From Toxonevra muliebris (Eukaryota > Arthropoda > Insecta > Diptera > Pallopteridae), in contig OY829326.1 of NCBI GenBank assembly GCA_963691655.1, positions 16,480,878-16,544,877 of the forward strand: a stretch of DNA of 64,000 nucleotides, in the 5' to 3' direction. A program made the translations under genes and the position numbers. A model generated the notes under the pieces. That model worked only from the letters and a program-made list of their open reading frames with translations. It was not told where the DNA came from and made no database searches. This document shows positions 1-10,516 of the stretch, piece by piece; positions within the stretch are counted from its first letter, which is position 1; each line of letters opens with the position of its first letter.

Positions 1-7
1 AATAAAA

Positions 8-1806
8 CTATCCACCAATTAGTATCATTGGACGATTTTCCATTTGTGATAAATTAAGCATGCCTAAAAGAATATAGGTATGTGTTAATATTTTTATTAT
101 TGGCATAATCTTCCAATGATAATGCAAATGTATATAAATGGAATTGTTGATGTGATTCTCACCTGCATGCTGTTTCTTTTTCCTCGTAACAGCTGTTGAT
201 ATTAAAGCAATTAAATCGTCTTCAGAACAGTTTTGGCGAATGGCATCGCGCAACGAGAATTCTTTATTTCCAAAGAGGCAGACTTTAATATTACCATCTG
301 CTGTAAGACGCAGGCGATTGCAGGTGCCACAAAAATGTTCGGTCATTGATGTAATAAAGCCAACTTGTCCCACATGACCAGGCACAGCGTACGCTTTTGA
401 TGTATCGTTTGGACCATTTGGCAAAGCATTAAAATCTGGCCAGTTCTTTTGTATAATTTCCAAAGTTTCCCTTAAAAATAAATTCATGAAAAAATCTTCT
501 TTCTAAACAATCACAGAATACACATACTTGAAAGATATTAAACGATCTGTTTGCCATTTATTCCCACTAAATGGCATATACTCAATGAAACGTATATCCA
601 CATTTCGATCCTTTGTGAATTCCACAAAATCACATATTTCATCTTCATTGAAATTTCTCATTAGAACACAATTGACTTTTGGCTTATAGCCCAATTGTAT
701 GGCCAAATCAATGCCGGCTATAACACGCTCCCAGCCCTTGCGTCGTGTTATCTTCTCAAAACGTTGCGGTTTTAATGTATCCAAGCTTATGTTGAGAGAA
801 TCGAGACCAGCGCGTTGCATCGGAAGTAGCAAACGGGTCAATACCAAACCGTTCGTTGTAATGCCAACATTTTCCAGCTTCGGAATTTCTTTCAGTTTTG
901 CTGCAAGCAAAATAAAATAACCATTGATAAATTTCAATTTCTATTTCACGGAAACTTACCAATAATATCCACAATATCTCTTCGCACTGTGGGCTCCCCG
1001 CCAGTTAGACGTATTTTACGTACTCCTTGCTCAACAAAGATGCGTGCAAGGTAGAAAATTTCGTCGGTGGTTAACAGATTTGATTTTGGCTGCAATGGAA
1101 CCCCTTCGGCCGGCATACAATATTCACCTGGGAGGAAAAAATTAAACACAGATATTTTATAATTTAGATAGAAAGGGTGCGCCACTTAAGGTTCAAGGCT
1201 CAGGGCCTGAAATTATACACAGCTATATAATTGCAACAGATTGCGAGCTGGATATAGTATATATATTTATATGGTTTATCACTTAATTGTCGTATATGTA
1301 CATTAGTATGCACATGAGCACCCAAATTTCAAGTGTTCCACATGAACATATCTTATCTCTAACCTATGCAAATGGTAAAGTCATCGTCGATAAAAATTAT
1401 TAATTATATTGAGAATTTGTAGAAGATCAACAAATGAAATAACAGTTTTCGAAGGCTTTTATACTTACAGCGTAAATTGCAACGTTCCGTTAAAGAAATG
1501 CGAAGATATGTGTGATGTCTGCCAAATTTATCAGTTAGAGGTGAAGAGGTTATTGTTTTTACTTTTGACTAAAAAAAAATATAAAACCATTTAGTTCAAT
1601 ATTTTATTATAAATTATATACATTACCGTTTCAGTTGTTATGTTTGTTGGCCTACTCGTTCTGGTGTCCGGCGTAGTCTGTAAGACATTGCTCGTGCTAA
1701 TTTTTGAATAACAACAAGCAAAAGAGGAATTGTTGCTGTTGAAAAACATCCATGCACTTCTTGCCAGTATAGTGCTATTTTTTCTGAATATTTGATACGT
1801 CATCAT
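8..1806 (-). CDS. Mocs1: Molybdenum cofactor biosynthesis protein 1, MOCS1A part (cyclic pyranopterin phosphate pathway), 394 aa
   Basis: Radical-SAM enzyme of the first step of molybdenum cofactor synthesis, acting on GTP, normally in mitochondria. Exons (complement): 1627-1806, 1469-1568, 960-1127, 528-900, 163-470, 8-63; all introns are GT..AG and phases agree. The N-terminal CxxxCxxC cluster (C90, C94, C97) is split by the 1128-1468 intron. GITTNG, SLDTL and RFIEYMPF follow, and the C-terminal cluster motif [13 protein letters not shown] lies near residue 321 with its third cysteine at 338. The protein ends in IGG directly before the stop, the double-glycine tail typical of MOCS1A. Length fits the family (about 385). 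Residues 1-60 are poorly conserved, Ser/Thr/Asn-rich and compatible with a mitochondrial presequence. Start at the first of two adjacent Met codons; either is possible. In animals MOCS1A and MOCS1B share a locus; MOCS1B would lie left of this window. Confidence 0.93.
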
Positions 1807-3633
1807 TCTAAAATGTTTCTTTGTGTACTTATTTGTTTTTTTTTTTAACTATTTATTTTCTTTCACGAACTTTCTGATTGCAATTATTTAACCTAAAAAA
1901 CAATAATCAAAAAACTTGTCTATACTTGCAGAAAGACAACAATTGAATTTTTTCGCTGATAATATTAAGAGCAACAAATGACATGCTTCTTGGGAGAGCT
2001 TAGGTTATTAACTAAAAACGAAAATTTTTGTTAGCATTTTATTATTTCACTGAATGGAGAAGCGTGTTTTTATACAACGTATACAAGTATGTACTTACAT
2101 TTGTATTCATATCTCGTTTGTAGAGGCAATGTTCAAGCACATTAACAGAGAGGTAGCGGATAGTTAATCAGTAAACTTGTTCAATTATTTATTTATATAG
2201 GTTTAAATGACTGACCAACAAAAACTGCTCTCTTCTGAGTGACTTTTTTATAAGAAGAGTGCGCGTATTGATTACCACACCGTCATTATAGAAAAAAGTA
2301 CTTTGAAGTTTTAAGCATCTAAAGCTTTAAATTCTAATTCAAAGTAAGACGAACCATGCTCTCTTTTAACTATTAAACATTTCGGACAAAAAGCAGAACC
2401 AAGGGGTTTTTACATCAGTCGTAGTTTGGGGGTATGGTACTTATGAAGTTTTAAAAGATAAAAATTTATACATTTTGTATAATGACGCTTTGGTACCCAA
2501 TGCGCTATACATACCAACATATAGAGAAATTGCTGTGCCATTTTATTGTGAAATAAAATGTAAGATCGCAAATATTATTCGCATATCAAATTTTATGTTT
2601 CTAGAACTGTAATATACACACAATATAGTAAGGTGCTGTATTTTAATATGCCATTATGCAATTATTTGAAATAAAAATAAATCATTAACTAGGCGACATG
2701 TGCTTTAATCCTTTGACCAAAAAGCAGTAAATGTATTTTTTCTTAAGCGAGTTTGATAGCTTTGAATTTAAGTTTTCGAATAATTTATTTTATTTATTTA
2801 TTATTTTATCGTTTCCAACAATCCGGACGTAGAGTGGGTAGGCCGCGCATCACCTGGCGCCGTTCAACAGAAGCAGAGATGAAATCGCTAAATTTAACGT
2901 GGAATGAGCTAAGATCCCTCGCACAGAACCGTGTCCGCTTTACCGTTCATAATACAGGAACACATACCAGATTGACAGATTTTTGATTTTTATTTGGCAG
3001 CCACCTTAAAAGTCGTCTTCTTCTTTAGAGCATAATTTGTCACAATTTGTGCTTGAAAAATTGTTCGTTGTGGTTTCTATCTTTTGAGTTACAACACAAA
3101 TAATTCTGGTCGGTGAAAATTTGTACTTTGGGTCCAAAAGCTCATTCGGAATATTCCGAAATCAGTTTATATTATTTTGAATAAAGGAAACTAGGAGTTC
3201 CTTTTCTCATTCGAAACATTGTAGAACGAGGGTCTCTCTTTGTGGTGATCTCTTTATGCGGTTAGTCTTTTTCACTTGAGAGATTATTTTCTATATGAAA
3301 ATCAACTCTTCCAAAGACGTGCATTAGAAGCGCTTCTAACACTAATTTCCCGGACGCTGGGTATAAGCACATTCATATATACATTTATGCCTACATGTGT
3401 GTATGTGTATATCCAGCATCATTTTATTACATCCAATTGCTGATTTGTTTTTTATCCAGACCTTCTGTTGTAGCTTCAGTGCCAACATTCATCAGTTTCA
3501 TTTTACGATCCGTTGTGTCCAGTACAATTTTTGAAATTTTAATTCGTTTATTTGTTATTTATATAACATTTTTCGGTTTTTCAATTTTTTTTTTTTTTTT
3601 GAAATACATTTTGTTCATAAATACTTATAAATA
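1807..3633. other. Spacer between Mocs1 and the SRPBCC-like gene
   Basis: About 1.8 kb of AT-rich sequence between the 5' end of Mocs1 and the next gene. Apart from the retrotransposon tail fragment at 2815-2986 I see no coding exon, RNA gene or clear repeat. A Mocs1 promoter must lie near the left edge, and the promoter of the plus-strand gene near the right edge, but no motif is distinctive enough to mark. Confidence 0.5.
2815..2986 (+). mobile_element. Decayed C-terminal fragment of a non-LTR retrotransposon polyprotein
   Basis: The plus-strand frame reads GRRVGRPRITWRRSTEAEM then TWNELRSLAQNRVRF. This is the arrangement (basic R-G-R-P-x-x-TWRR, acidic stretch, TW-x-E-x-x-x-LA-x-R-x-R-W/F) found at the extreme C-terminus of many animal non-LTR reverse-transcriptase polyproteins. 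The stretch is more GC-rich than its surroundings and runs to a stop at 2986. No reverse transcriptase or endonuclease sequence lies upstream, so it is a short relic. The family assignment rests on memory of the motif. Confidence 0.5.
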
Positions 3634-3873
3634 ATGCAAATACGGCGTTGGAATATTAAAAAGGTCTCCTTAACTTTTGCTGCCTGCTTAGTACTTTATA
3701 TTATTTTCTCGAGTGGTTATCATAAATATCATATTGATGGCGTTATCAGTAACACAAGACCGGAAAAGGTTTGGGAATATGTTGCGGATTTTAGTAAAAT
3801 GCGTTTACTAAATCCAACAATGTAAGTGTGAGCGAAGTGATAATAAAACAAATGTTGAAGAAAATGTGTATAC

Positions 3874-3904
<31 letters not shown>

Positions 3905-5023
3905 TAGCGATAGTGGGAAATAGGAAAATTAATTAGATTTTTTTCTCAGATCGAGCTATTCTAATGTACATACATGGATTATTTTTTATTTCTCTTTTGT
4001 ACGAGGAAATAATGCTGTTTGAGTTTTATTTAATTTATAAAATGTGTTTTAGCTGATTTGGCCAAACTCTGAATGTAATTTCTATATATTATGTATATCC
4101 ATTTACTGTGTACAATTTATTATTTTACAGCTTAAATTTCGAAATAGTATCCGATGGTGGGAATACGCATGATTGGCGCTACTCTGCCACGTATACGGAA
4201 AAATTATCACATTGGCCACATTGGTTGAACACAGCAACTGCTCATTTTATCGTTACAAAATCGATGCCAGGCGTAGATCCAGCAATATATGCAATTAAAT
4301 CAAAACATCAAACATGCTTCTTTAAAGGCCTTTATTGTTGTAAGTTGCATTATAGTAAAAAACGTGTAATGGATCACTAGTTTTCGAACCTATTCCGAAA
4401 GTCAAATAATTGGTTTTCAAAGTACACATTGGTGCAAAGAATCGATAACTGTATCTTGTTACTTGCATATTTCAAGCGTTGAATAAACAACCAATTTATT
4501 GAACACATTTAAAAAAGTTATTGAGAAGTTTTTGATATTCAAGTTTGCTTCTAACTCGATTTGTTCTCTTGTTTTTTTGTTGTTGTTTTTTTATTTTCAT
4601 TGCAATGTTTCTTCCCGAAAGTTCATCTTATTTAGGGAAATATTCAATAATTAGATTCCAAAATTTAGCTTTGTTAAAAAATTTTACAGAAAAACTTTTT
4701 TTTGTTTTCACTAATGTGAACTTTGAAAACCAACTATTGCTTTTGAATTTCGGCCAAGTTCGAAAATTAGTGGACCCATTTTCGAATTTTTACCCATTAT
4801 ACATAATTCATAAAATTAACTTTAAAAATTATTGATTAAACGTTTAGTAAACGCTGAAAGTGAATTTAACTTCAAATCATTGGGCAAGGATACATACTGT
4901 AGCGAAAGGATTCACTATCAATGTCCACCATTTCTGAGTAGCGCTTGTCGTCGCGAATTAGAGTATCAACGCAAAATCGTTATGTACAATTTAACCACGA
5001 TATTTAATAAAAAGCAGAATTAG
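3634..5023 (+). CDS. Small membrane-anchored SRPBCC/START-like protein, 190 aa
   Basis: Three exons, 3634-3821, 4131-4339 and 4848-5023, join in frame through GT..AG introns. One hydrophobic segment (about residues 11-27, VSLTFAACLVLYIIFSS) follows a basic N-terminus, so a signal anchor is likely. Residues 35-60 read IDGVISNTRPEKVWEYVADF, the opening helix-strand pattern of SRPBCC/polyketide-cyclase-like lipid-binding folds (x-I-x-A-P-x-x-V-W-x-x-V-x-D). The rest has alternating strands and four cysteines near the C-terminus. I do not recognise a characterised orthologue or ligand; the fold call comes from this N-terminal pattern only. Intron 1 carries a TA microsatellite and intron 2 (508 bp) nothing obvious. 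It runs tail-to-tail with SuUR, 745 bp apart. Confidence 0.7.
3870..3907. repeat. TA/TATG microsatellite in intron 1
   Basis: Alternating ta/tatg run inside intron 1 of the SRPBCC-like gene, a simple dinucleotide repeat with a few interruptions. Confidence 0.85.
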
Positions 5024-5768
5024 TCTTTGTATTTTATGAATGCATTCATTTTATTGTTAAAAAATTCAATATTAAAACTATATAATTAAAATTTTAATTC
5101 ATTTTTTAAAGAATTGTGTGTATACAAAAATTCATTTTAAAAATTAAAAATTAAGTTTTTTTGCTTCAACGACAAAATTATGAACGATACAATTATGCCT
5201 CTTGTAAATTTGTATATTTTCATATGTACATGCGCTTTTGAATAAAGACGAAATTAACTCATTTCAACATAAATATAACATTTTGCTGTTGTTAATTGTC
5301 AACATTTTCTACTTACTTTTAATTGATTAAAATTGAAGTGAAATAAGACACTCTGTGTAAATAATTTGGCTATTTTTTCGCTTCCTATTAACAATTAGTT
5401 TGTTAAAAATTTACAATTAAAATACATAGATGTAATATGAAACACAGAAGTGAAAAATATTGATGGATTTTTGTTTACTGAAAATGAATTATTAAGTAAT
5501 CCATGATTATTTCAGGTTACTTTGTAATTAAAAATTAAAAAAATCGCTTGAAACGAAAGGTAACTCCAGTAACTTTTTTAAAAGAATCAGATATTATAGT
5601 GGCTACCTTATCATTATTAGATTGAAATCAGCAGTTAGCCTTCGAATATCTCTAAAATTAATACAAAATGTTTATCTGATTTGTCAATTTTTTGAGCAAT
5701 TGCTACTTCTGCATAACATTTCATTTCTTCACGATGTAAGTGCAATTTTAATGTGTTGGTGCCAATCA
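5024..5768. other. Convergent spacer between the SRPBCC-like gene and SuUR
   Basis: Very AT-rich 745-bp interval holding the 3' UTRs of two convergent genes. Several AATAAA/ATTAAA-like hexamers occur on both strands, but no single poly(A) site can be chosen. No coding potential seen. Confidence 0.5.
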
Positions 5769-8700
5769 CTAAACGTTTTTTAAATCCAAACGTCTACGTT
5801 TAACCGATGTCGTGCTCCTCGTAATTTTCAAACTATTAGTGACTTTTGGTGTTGTGTCCTCTGACGTCGATGTCGGCGTATTTCTCTTTTCATTTGCTAC
5901 TGTCGCTGTATTCCTTAGAAACCATTTAGTTAATTTCGTTGTTTGTGTTGTCTTCGATTTTGGTGATTTTCGCATTGCTATTGTTGCACCCGATAGTTGT
6001 GAGCGTTTGCTTGGAGTTCCATGCACTTGCTGCTCATCTTCACCACTTGGTGTTTGCGGTTGTGTTGAGCCAATCAAGTAATTGGTGATTTTATTATGTT
6101 GGCTTATTTGTATTGATTTTAATTGTTGCTGCTGTTGTACCGGTGATATATCTCCACTGGAATTAATGCGCATGACACTGCCAAAGGTATCATTGTTTGT
6201 GATTTCAAAAATCGCATCATCAACAATTGGCACTTTTCTTTTCGATGACTTCTTTTCTTTATTTGCGTGTTGCTGCTGCGTTTGCGCTGTTGTGACATCA
6301 TTTGGTAATGTTGGCAAAATTGGTGTTTTCGCTGACGCTGTCTTTTTTGCTGGTGCTGGTTGAGAATTCACATTTTTCTTACCATTAGCAGTTTTAGGCT
6401 CGAACATTTTCTCTAAAATATCTAAACAAGAACGTTCACGAGTGATAGTTTTCGCTGTAGTAATCCGTTTAGTTGCAGAGAGAGCATGTTGTTGTTGAAA
6501 TTGTTTTACTTCCGATCCAAATATCTTAAAGCCATCAAAAGAAGTTTGATTATTGTTGGCTTGTGTGCATGTTATACCAATATCTGAACAAGCGCTAAAT
6601 AGGTCAGGTGATTTAGACTTAGTTTGCTTTGCCAATAGTTCTCCAAATACTGGCAATTTATTATTATTTACTCTTTTATTAACGGCGAAGTATGATTGGG
6701 CAGACTTGCCTTGTTTGAGTGCGCGAGTACGACGGCTTTGTGATGATTGCGAAGCTGCAGATGATGATGAACAGTCATCTTGTGAGCTTGTCAAAACAAT
6801 GACCTGATCTTGAGTTTTAGTTGTCTTTGCGTTTGGTATAAAAGCAACATCGGACGGTTCGACTAGACACGAGGATGATGACAAGGATGAAAACATTGTA
6901 GGATACTGTGAATTGCGCGCGCTAATATATGGTATCGGTGGTGTTGGTGGAACTAGAAACTCATTTACTGCTTTGTCACTATTATCAGAATCATGTAGAA
7001 GTTTCTGCCCACATTCTATGTCCTCATATTCTCTTGAAATAACTGAAATTTGGCTTGATTTAGTTGATGGCTCCTTTGCAATAGTATTTTCTTTTGTAGG
7101 TTTATTTTTCGTTGAACTTTTGTCTTTTTGCTTTAAAATTTTTGTACTATTCTCATTTACATTTCCATGAAGTCCTTTATCAATTTTAACGTTCTTTACA
7201 CTTCTTTCGTTTGATGACTTTCTCTTTACTGTTGTTTTAACTGCAATTTGCTTATTCTTTTTATTGGATTTCACGGGCTTCTTATCAATGTCTAATGCCA
7301 AATCTGTTCGCACATACTTGCTGCTCTTTGATGAACGTGTAACCCTTTGCATGCCACGTGTTTCCTTTGTATGTATTCCCGTTGGAAATTTAAACATTGT
7401 ACGAATACCACGCTTTGGAGTAGTTGGAGTTTTCGGTGGTGTCACACGTTCTTGTTTTGATGTAATGTCTTTTTTATTTTCAGATTTATCTACCGGTTGC
7501 TTTGTCGATGTGCGTAATGGACGTTTGTGTGTTTGTATATTGCTTTCGCATTCATTTGACTTTCGTTTATTTAGTTTGAGCAGATTGCAATTACTTTCAG
7601 CTTTTGAATTTTTCACTTTAACTAATGATTTCGGTTTAGAAGTCAAATTATTCACACCATTATTTCTTGAACGCGTTGCCGGTCTGTTATTCTCATTTAT
7701 ATTTTCACTCTTTCCATTCATATTTTTTTCTATATTTTCAATACTTACATTTTTCGATTCGCTTGATTTTCTATCCTTGAATTTTCCAACTTTCTTTTCT
7801 TGGTTGTTCTCATTTGAGGAACGTGTTGCATGTCTATTGCTTTCTTCTTTATTTTCAACAGTTTTACTGCACGCGGCTACATTTTCCTTTTTCTTATTTT
7901 TGGCATTTCGAATATGATCTCTTTCTTTGGACTCATTGGTTACATTTTGTTTTGAACGTGAGCGCACATTATTGTTTTCGGGCGTAGTCTTACTTTCTTC
8001 AGGATTATGATTATTTGATATTTGTAATGATGTATATGAAATATTTTGTATATTTTCTCCACCATCGGTACTCTCACTCGATATGTCAACCGATTTTTCG
8101 CATTCTTTTACATTCTTTTTATCAGACTTTGTCTTATTTTCTGCAAAACTATTATCATTTGCTGTTTTTCCTAATGACGTATATGAAACATTTTGAGCAT
8201 TACCTTCACTGCCACCTTTTGTGGGGTTTCTTAATGATGCATATGAAATATGTTGATTATTTTCGCCATCCTCAATACTCTCACTCGACAAGTCAACAAA
8301 CTCAAACACATCAGTGTTGTTAATATTTTTAGCAGTTTTTTCAACTATTTCAACTTCTTCTGTATCTTCTTCTTCAACATTTAAATTTCTTTCTTCATCT
8401 TCTTCAGATTCCGATACAAAAAGTAATGGTGACATAATAGGCTCATCGCAAATATCAATTATATCAAAAGTATTATGCTCAAGATGATCATCACCAACAG
8501 CACCCTTGTTTCCTCCATCACTTTTAATTTGTTCCGTCAATTTCTTACTTAAGTTCACTAGTTCTTGTTCAAACAGTTCTTCAGTCCCCTTATCCGAAGA
8601 CACACTTGTACCATTAAAATTTTGGGCGGTCTTGTATGCGTTATTGCAAGTGCTGCTTATTGTGCCATTGGTTGTAAGCCATAGATCCAAATTTATTTTA

Positions 8701-10516
8701 TAACGATCACTATCGACCAACGGTAGCTGCTGATCATACTGATGACAATAGCGTCGTAAACGAAAGTCCCTAAGCAAAAATATTTTTTAAATATTTACAT
8801 TTCATAACTAAAATACATCAAAATATGTGAAAGCCTCGTAAACTGCATAAACACGTAAACACATTGTCAAATTTCATAAATTTTTTTTACAAATTTATAC
8901 ACTTACGGTTTACGACGTTTACAAGGCTTTTACATATTTTGATATAAGCTTTTATTGTAAACTTTTGTACACTTACTTGCAGTAATCACTGAGTATTTCT
9001 CGTTTTAGAAAATATTCCTCCAAGCTGCATTTTTTATTCATAACATCCTTTGAATCGGGTAATTTGAATCTTCCTTCAAATGCTGTATAGCTTTCATATT
9101 GTGCATCTAAACGTCCACCACCCAAGCGCAATATATTATGCAGCAGTTTTAAGTCAGACTTGGAATAAAAATAAAAGGAATTTTACATATTTACTTCTAT
9201 TTTCATATGAAACTGTTAATCAATGCTTACTGTAACGTCTACACTTGAAATAACAATATTAACTCTTTTTTCAAAATTCTTAATTAACATCGATGTGCAG
9301 AAGTTATTGCTCAACATTTGACCGCGATTGTCAATGATGACAATATCGAAATTATATTTACGTATATCAGCAATTGATCTTAAAGTACTCCATTTGGCAA
9401 TATAAATATTATGATGGGATGTTGAAGAATCTAAAATGAAATGCAAATAGATAAATAATAGTATAATAAATAAAGTTGCATATTTAAAAAAGTTCTGGGT
9501 TCTGACTTTCTTTCTAAGACCGAAATTATTTTTAGAGCATTGTTTACCGAAAGTACAAATGAGTTAGTTATAAGGTGCTACCTACTTTTTAATCCAAACT
9601 AGATAGTTGACGAACGAAAGACCTGCTAGTAACCAACATGCATTTCATTAGTAGAATAACTTGGTTGATAACAGGATTTGATTACTCTAATTCTATGCGA
9701 AAATTCCGCCCTCATTCACGTGCGGAAGAAACATCAAAGCTAAAAAACTTGGCACAAACTTATGTTCCTAAAAAGCTCTTAAAACACTGAAATTTTTTAA
9801 AACAATGATCCTACATTGGTTAATTATAAGGTTGTAGAAGGAGTTATGTTTTCCATCCTTTCCAAACTTTATAATAAAAGTTTTTATATTAATTGCAGCT
9901 TCGATTATTTAAACTGGAATTACATTTTTTCTTACTATTAAACTATAATTTTTTTTTGTTTAATACATCTTTGCATTACATAAGGATGCAATTTTCACAC
10001 CTGTAATCTATCAAATCAGGCAAAATAAAAACAAATGCATATACCACGACCCGAAAGGCGTTAATAATTTTCTGTTTGTTTGAGTGTAACATGCGAGTAA
10101 AAAAACGCGGTAAATGCACAATATGCATAAAAAACTAACAAATTCAACAACACACCTTTTACACCGTCAGCGATAATAGTAGTGGATAACTTAGTCAATA
10201 CGTCAAAGTGAAAACGCCAGCCAGCGATCATTTCATCATCATTCTGTACAATAATCAACGATTTTTTATGCTTTCCTACTGCGCCAAGGAATACAGCAAC
10301 AGTTGCACTCTTTCCCAAGCCACTTTCATCATTTAGAATGCAAAATTCGTGGCTCACGTAATGCGTGTAAAGAAAATGTATTGCATCGATTTGGAAACTC
10401 TTCAAATATTGTGATATATGGGCAGGCACGTGAAACTTATTGAATAAGGAGTGGGTAGTGGGAGAAGTAGGGAACACAATGGATTCTGCTGCTTCTTCGG
10501 CCACAAAATGAAACAT
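5769..10516 (-). CDS. SuUR: Suppressor of Under-Replication (SuUR) homologue, 1247 aa
   Basis: In Drosophila SuUR binds late-replicating and intercalary heterochromatin, travels with replication forks and causes under-replication of polytene chromosomes. Exons (complement): 10156-10516, 9231-9430, 8977-9158, 5769-8769. Residues 1-260 match the SNF2-like N-terminal region as I remember it: VPAHISQYLKSFQIDAIHFL, then FCILNDESGLGK (63-70), WRFHFDVL, IDNRG at the position of the DEAH box (about 154), LLHNILRLGG and DFRLRRYCHQYDQQLPLV. The remainder is disordered: two acidic blocks (about 340-400), a long Lys/Asn/Ser-rich basic middle, glutamine runs (QQQQQL) and Thr/Lys-rich C-terminus. It is longer than the Drosophila protein (about 960), the extra length lying in the low-complexity part. 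The Met before FHFVAEE was chosen because it aligns with the known start. Introns are 725, 72 and 207 bp; the last contains a hairpin. Confidence 0.93.
8816..8945. repeat. Short foldback element in the last SuUR intron
   Basis: The left arm begins atcaaaatatgtgaaagcct and the right arm ends aggcttttacatattttgat, its near-perfect inverse. The arms are about 55 bp and meet at a T-run near 8881-8888. It fills most of the 207-bp intron. It is either a miniature inverted-repeat element or an intron hairpin. Confidence 0.75.

Noticed and set aside
3395..3634. Hydrophobic 79-codon frame just upstream of the SRPBCC-like gene
   Set aside because: Made of T-rich sequence giving Phe/Ile/Leu by composition; ends at the true start region and has no homology.
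7264..7917. A 217-codon plus-strand open frame inside SuUR
   Set aside because: It is the antisense shadow of the long SuUR exon; its Phe/Leu/Ser-rich make-up is what results from reading Lys/Glu/Asn codons backwards.
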